64,000 nucleotides of DNA from assembly GCF_024703895.1 (NCBI RefSeq), contig NZ_CP087968.1:1798001-1862000 (forward strand). The letters are read 5' to 3'. The notes under the pieces are model-generated. The model had not been told where the DNA came from. It did no database searches and was given only the letters and a program-made list of their open reading frames with translations. This document shows positions 60,506 to 64,000 of this stretch, one piece after another. The position numbers were made by a program, and so were the translations under genes. This DNA is from Nocardioides sp. B-3. GTDB taxonomy: Bacteria; Actinomycetota; Actinomycetes; Propionibacteriales; Nocardioidaceae. Positions within the stretch are counted from its first letter, which is position 1. Every line of letters starts with the position of its first letter.

Positions 60506-60914
60506 GTGACATCTCCTGTTCACTTTCTGTTCACCAAAGGTACCTCATCCCCACCTGAACGCCAAGAGAACGCCGATATCCGTGTCGAACCTCCACCTGA
60601 TGGGGCGAATCGCGGAACTCAAGGCAACGTCCGCTCCACCTTGGCGGCAGGACGCGCAGGAAGGACGCAGTCAGGAGTCGGCTCGCGGGGCGGGTGGGGC
60701 GAAAGTCCACCCTCCGGGGCAAATGCGAGCGGCCCCTTGCTGCATGGGGTCAGCAAGGGGCGCGCGAAGGGAACCTTCTCACCTCCGCACAGATGTGTCT
60801 TGAGATCGAGGGAAACCCCTTCAGTGGTGAGGACCACCCGGGCGAGACTCGACCATTCGGCTGACAGTCGAGGGTTCATCCAGCAGCACCTGTGACAGGT
60901 GGGTCACCGGTGCC
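60506..60914. other. 409-base gap without a recognised gene
   Basis: The region separates the divergent small gene and the semialdehyde dehydrogenase gene. It holds two TGTTCAC repeats near its left end (60518-60537) and a strong hairpin at 60732-60761 (GCCCCTTGCTG with CAGCAAGGGGC). A minus-strand open frame at 60619-60879 has no ribosome-binding site or family resemblance. A structured RNA is possible but I could not match a known riboswitch class. Confidence 0.5.
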
Positions 60915-62366
60915 ATGATGGCGGCCATGGGACAACTGCCTGAGCTGCTGTTCATTGCCGGTGAGTGGCGAGAGGCCAACGACGGTGCTCGCTTCGCCGT
61001 GGAGGATCCCGCCGACGGCAGCACCCTCGCCAAGGTCGCGGACGCGGGCGAGGTCGACGCCGCCGACGCTCTCGACGCGGCCGTCGCCGCGCAGGCGGGC
61101 TGGGCGCGCACGGCGCCGCGCGATCGTGGTGAGCTGCTGCGTGCGGCGTACGAGCTGCTCATCGAGCGCAAGGACGAGTTCGCGCGGGTCATCAGCCTCG
61201 AGATGGGCAAGCCGCTGGCCGAGGCGGCCGGCGAGGTCGCCTACGGTGCGGAGTTCTTCCGCTGGTTCTCCGAGGAGGCGGTGCGCATCCACGGTCGCTG
61301 GATGTCGGCGCCCGACGGCAGGAGCCGCCTGCTCACCACGAAGCGTCCGGTCGGCCCGTGCCTGTTCGTGACGCCGTGGAACTTCCCGATCGCGATGGGC
61401 ACCCGCAAGATCGGCCCGGCGATCGCGGCCGGGTGCACGATGGTCGTCAAGCCGGCCGCGCAGACGCCGTTGACCATGCTCAAGCTCGCCGAGCTGCTGC
61501 ACGAGGTCAGCCTGCCCGGCGGCGTCCTCAACGTCATCCCGACCACCACCCCCGGTCCGATCGTGAGCGGACTGATGGCCGACGACCGGCTGCGCAAGGT
61601 GAGCTTCACCGGTTCCACCGCCGTCGGCAGGCAGCTGGTCAAGCAGTCGGCCGACAACCTCCAGCGGGTCAGCATGGAGCTCGGCGGCAACGCGCCCTTC
61701 CTCGTCTTCGCCGACGCCGACCCGGACGCCGCGGTCGACGGCGCGATGCTGGCCAAGATGCGCAACATGGGGGAGGCCTGCACGGCCGCCAACCGGTTCC
61801 TCGTGCACGCCGACGTGGCCGTGGAGTTCGCCGCCGGGCTCGGAGAGCGCATGGGCGCCCTGACCGTCGGTCGCGGCCGGGACGACGGTGTCCGTGTCGG
61901 GCCGCTCATCGACGCGGACGCCGTCGACTCGGTCAGCCAGCTCGTGACCGACGCGATCCACGACGGCGCGAAGGTGGTCGTCGGCGCCGAGCGCCCGGCC
62001 GGTGCCGGGCACTTCTATCCTCCGACGGTGCTCATCGACGTACCGCCCGAAGCGCAGATCAACGCCGTCGAGGTCTTCGGGCCGGTCGCTCCGATCACCA
62101 CCTTCACCGAGGAGGACGAGGCGATCGCAGCCGCCAACGCCACGGAATACGGCCTCGCGTCCTACGCCTACACCCGCGACCTCGACCGCACGCTGCGGCT
62201 GGCCGAGCGGCTGGAGTTCGGCATGCTCGGCATCAACACCGGGCTGGTCTCCAACCCCGCGGCACCCTTCGGCGGCGTGAAGGCGAGCGGGTTCGGTCGC
62301 GAGGGCGGCTTCGAGGGCATCGAGGAATACCTCGACACGACGTACGTCGCACTGCCGGTCACCTGA
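60915..62366 (+). CDS. gabD: Succinate-semialdehyde dehydrogenase (NAD(P)+)
   Basis: Intact, 483 residues; the more downstream ATG at 60927 (MGQLPELLFIAGEWREAND) may be the true start. Motifs: TPWNFPIAMGTRKIGPAIAAGC, VSMELGGNAPFLVF with the general-base Glu, and NMGEACTAANRF with the catalytic Cys. TTYVALPVT ends the chain, and PFGGVKASGFGREGG is the C-terminal family motif. It oxidises succinate semialdehyde to succinate, as in GABA breakdown. The convergent amino-acid permease and amidase genes fit nitrogen-compound use. Confidence 0.85.
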   Translation: MMAAMGQLPELLFIAGEWREANDGARFAVEDPADGSTLAKVADAGEVDAADALDAAVAAQAGWARTAPRDRGELLRAAYELLIERKDEFARVISLEMGKPLAEAAGEVAYGAEFFRWFSEEAVRIHGRWMSAPDGRSRLLTTKRPVGPCLFVTPWNFPIAMGTRKIGPAIAAGCTMVVKPAAQTPLTMLKLAELLHEVSLPGGVLNVIPTTTPGPIVSGLMADDRLRKVSFTGSTAVGRQLVKQSADNLQRVSMELGGNAPFLVFADADPDAAVDGAMLAKMRNMGEACTAANRFLVHADVAVEFAAGLGERMGALTVGRGRDDGVRVGPLIDADAVDSVSQLVTDAIHDGAKVVVGAERPAGAGHFYPPTVLIDVPPEAQINAVEVFGPVAPITTFTEEDEAIAAANATEYGLASYAYTRDLDRTLRLAERLEFGMLGINTGLVSNPAAPFGGVKASGFGREGGFEGIEEYLDTTYVALPVT

Positions 62367-62376
62367 GCAGAGCCGG

Positions 62377-63756
62377 TCAGACCGGGTCGCGGCTGCGCGG
62401 GGTCGTCGGTGCGCTCGGCTGCGGTCTCGTCCGGGGCGAGCGCGGGCGGCGGGGTGCGGAACCCGCGGGTGAGGTAGGCCAGCCAGCCGAGGCCGAGCAG
62501 CAGCCAGACCGCACCGAGGGTGAGCGCTCGCGAGTCCAGGGTTGGTCAGCAGCCAGAGCACGAACGAGAGCCCGATGAGCGGCGCCACCACCCACCCCAG
62601 CGGGTTGCGCCGGTGGGTGTGCCGATCCTTGAGGTACTGCGCGATCACCGCGATGTTCACGAACGCGAACGCCGTGAAGGCGCCGAAGTTGATGAACGAG
62701 GTCGACGTGGTGACGCTCAGGACCCGGGGCCAGCAGACCCACGGCGCCGGTGAGCAGGAGGTTGACGACAGGCGTGTGGAACCTCGGGTGCACCCCGGCG
62801 AAGATGCTCCGCGGCAGGACGCCGTCGCGGCCCATGGCATACATCAGCCCGGCTCCCGCTGCCCGGATCGGGATGCCGGCGGTGAACTGCGCGACGATCA
62901 CGGTGGCGAGGAAGACCGCTCCGAAGAGGTTGCCGCCCACCTGCTTGGCGATGTCGAGGGGAGCGCTGCCCGCGTCGTCGAAGACCCCGCCCGGGTGGAC
63001 GAGCTGGAGAACGTAGGCAACCACCACGAAGATCAGGCCCGCGATGGCGGCGGTCAGGACGATGGCACGAGGGACGGTACGGCGCGCGTCCACCGTCTCC
63101 TCGGCGAAGGTGCTCAGTGCGTCGAAGCCGATGAAGCTGTAGCCGGTGAGGGCGGCGCCCGCGGAGACGGCCGCGATGGTCGAGGTGCTGTTCCAGAACG
63201 GCTCGGCGCTGATCAGGGCGCCGGCGCCCGAGTCGCCGGCCACGGAGGTCAGCGAGAGCACCACGAAGAGGACGAGCACCAGCACTCGGAACGCGACCGG
63301 GGCGAGGTTGACCCGCGTCGCGACGCTGATGCCGATGACGTTGACGGCCGTGGTCAACACGATGAACCCCAGCAGGAACGCCCAACCGGGAACCCGGGGG
63401 AACTGGTCCGTCAGGTAGACGGTGCCGAAGAGCCACACGACCATCGGCAGGAAGAAGTAGTCGAGGAGGACGGTCCACCCGACCATGAACCCGACGCGCG
63501 AGTCGATGGCCTTGCGGGTGTACGTGTAGGCGGAGCCGGCGGCGGGATAGAGACCGGCCAGCTTTGCGTAGCTCAGGGCGGTGAACACCATGGCGACGCT
63601 GGCCACGGCGTAGGCCGTCGGCAGTGTCCCGCTGCTGGCCTCGGAGAACACCCCGAACGTGGTGAGGACGATGAAGGGCGTGATGTAGGCGATCCCGAAC
63701 AGGATCAGTGGCCAGAGGGTGATGGTGCGCTCGAGGCGTGGGTTGTCGGTGGTCAT
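62377..63756 (-). CDS. APC-family amino-acid permease
   Basis: About 455 residues, twelve helices expected. It starts MTTDNPRLERTITLWPLILFGIAYITPFIVLTTFGVF and includes SYAKLAGLYPAAGSAYTYTRKAI, the typical APC helix 2-3 region, GYSFIGFDALSTFAEETVDARRTVPRAI and GLMYAMGRDGVLPRSIFAGVHPRFHTPVV. Breaks near 62730, 62538 and 62395 shift the last 120 residues (SVTTSTSFINFGAFTAFAFVNIAVIAQYL, GAVWLLLGLGWLAYLTRGF). It overlaps the amidase gene by four bases (ATGA), so it may import the amide or its product. Confidence 0.85.
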   Translation of the reverse strand: MTTDNPRLERTITLWPLILFGIAYITPFIVLTTFGVFSEASSGTLPTAYAVASVAMVFTALSYAKLAGLYPAAGSAYTYTRKAIDSRVGFMVGWTVLLDYFFLPMVVWLFGTVYLTDQFPRVPGWAFLLGFIVLTTAVNVIGISVATRVNLAPVAFRVLVLVLFVVLSLTSVAGDSGAGALISAEPFWNSTSTIAAVSAGAALTGYSFIGFDALSTFAEETVDARRTVPRAIVLTAAIAGLIFVVVAYVLQLVHPGGVFDDAGSAPLDIAKQVGGNLFGAVFLATVIVAQFTAGIPIRAAGAGLMYAMGRDGVLPRSIFAGVHPRFHTPVVNLLLTGAVGLLAPGPERHHVDLVHQLRRLHGVRVREHRGDRAVPQGSAHPPAQPAGVGGGAAHRALVRALAADQPWTRERSPSVRSGCCSASAGWPTSPAGSAPRRPRSPRTRPQPSAPTTPRSRDPV

Positions 63757-64000
63757 GTCGGTGCTCCTGACGAGTCGCGCCGGGCGGGGGCCCAACTGCT
63801 GGGATCGAGGTGGCCGCTGTAGAGCGGCAGGGGGACGTCGGGGTCGCCGGGGGCGCGCCTGCGCCCACATCCGGTTGAGGCCGCAGGTGCCGGTCGTGCG
63901 CGTCTTGGTGACGGTGTCGAGGTCGATGACGTCCGTGAGTCGCTCCTCGGCGACCCCGGAGGCCCGGGCCCGGACGAGACCCTCGGGGTCGACGATGATG
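63753..64000 (-). CDS. Carbon-nitrogen hydrolase (nitrilase/amidase), C-terminal part
   Basis: Only the last 80 residues lie in the window; the gene enters from the right edge. It reads IIVDPEGLVRARASGVAEERLTDVIDLDTVTKTRTTGTCGLNRMWAQ and, after a break near 63860, PGDPDVPLPLYSGHLDPSSWAPARRDSSGAPT. The IIVDPEG and TGTCGLNRMW-Q segments match the end of nitrilase-superfamily enzymes. The catalytic Glu-Lys-Cys part is outside. It is the first gene of an operon with the APC permease. Confidence 0.75.
   Translation of the reverse strand, partial: SSSTPRVSSGPGPPGSPRSDSRTSSTSTPSPRRARPAPAASTGCGRRRAPGDPDVPLPLYSGHLDPSSWAPARRDSSGAPT

Noticed and set aside
60619..60879. An 86-codon minus-strand frame in the 60.5-60.9 kb gap
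   Set aside because: No ribosome-binding site, no recognisable family, and its codons cover the strong hairpin at 60732-60761.

Overview
The window is 64 kb of very GC-rich DNA, densely packed with genes on both strands. It is almost certainly from an actinobacterium, most likely Nocardioides or another Nocardioidaceae. The reasons are frequent GTG starts and 1-8 base gene overlaps, FurA-KatG, CsoR, WXG100-like and F420-type proteins, a SIG-YCII (ECF42-like) sigma factor, a Pls/PosA-family peptide synthetase and a DtxR/IdeR-type iron box. No rRNA, tRNA, CRISPR array, transposase or phage gene was found. Family assignments are read from motifs and overall resemblance; no database search was run.

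A property of the sequence affects everything below. At least half of the longer genes are split by one- or two-base frameshifts, while each conserved protein continues at once in another frame (seven breaks in katG, about ten in the peptide synthetase, several in dinB, RimK and the ABC permeases). Many reconstructed breaks lie in CCNGG motifs. This looks like consensus error, possibly at a methylated motif, not gene decay. Coordinates therefore span the whole gene across frames and list approximate break positions. Two places (11.1 kb and 16.3 kb) also seem to lack real coding sequence.

Layout. 0-3 kb: end of a possible metallo-hydrolase, an iron-box-controlled P19-type lipoprotein with a membrane partner, then prfC. 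3-8 kb: GNAT, lipoate-ligase-like, TOPRIM, MbcA-like and DHFR-like single genes, a membrane protein and a two-part stress protein. 8-12 kb: furA-katG with a mycobacterial-type FurA operator, then a carboxymuconolactone-decarboxylase-like gene fused by a deletion to a SigJ-like sigma factor, then an FBP zinc protein. 12-20 kb: mixed small genes including a cupin with a GGTAAC operator cluster, alpha/beta hydrolase, DinB-fold and WYL regulator genes, an F420-type oxidoreductase, a permuted NlpC/P60 protein and a WXG100-like pair. 20-26 kb: XRE regulator behind twin hairpins, an oxidoreductase behind twin TetR-type operators, a divergent RimK ligase and zinc-protease pair, YbaB, DinB polymerase and EcsC. 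26.6-30.2 kb: copper operon csoR-copZ-FixH-like-copA on the minus strand. 31-37.4 kb: a Pls/PosA-type membrane peptide synthetase, an M1 metallopeptidase, a TPR protein and a phosphopantetheinyl transferase, which together look like a complete small natural-product or poly-amino-acid system. 37.4-43 kb: LLM flavin oxidoreductase plus FMN reductase, antitoxin-like and VOC proteins, an unusual zinc-module SDR and small membrane proteins. 42.8-56.5 kb: NarL-type two-component pair, a secreted DUF6351 protein, a four-gene ABC system (two ATPases, two giant FtsX-like permeases), and YCII with its sigma factor. 56.5-64 kb: tandem GNAT, DEAD-box helicase, YceI, a probable small gene, a succinate-semialdehyde dehydrogenase, an amino-acid permease and the end of a nitrilase-type amidase.

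The most novel signals are non-coding. A 22-base repeat built on GCCGAGTCGGC sits in three arrays at gene ends, head to head between two convergent genes. A CCACATT/AATGTGG hairpin family shares those neighbourhoods. A GGTTTCGACACG...CTGCTCAACC repeat ends one gene and has a second copy inside the peptide-synthetase adenylation domain. One operator sequence is shared by the LLM oxidoreductase and YceI genes, 23 kb apart.
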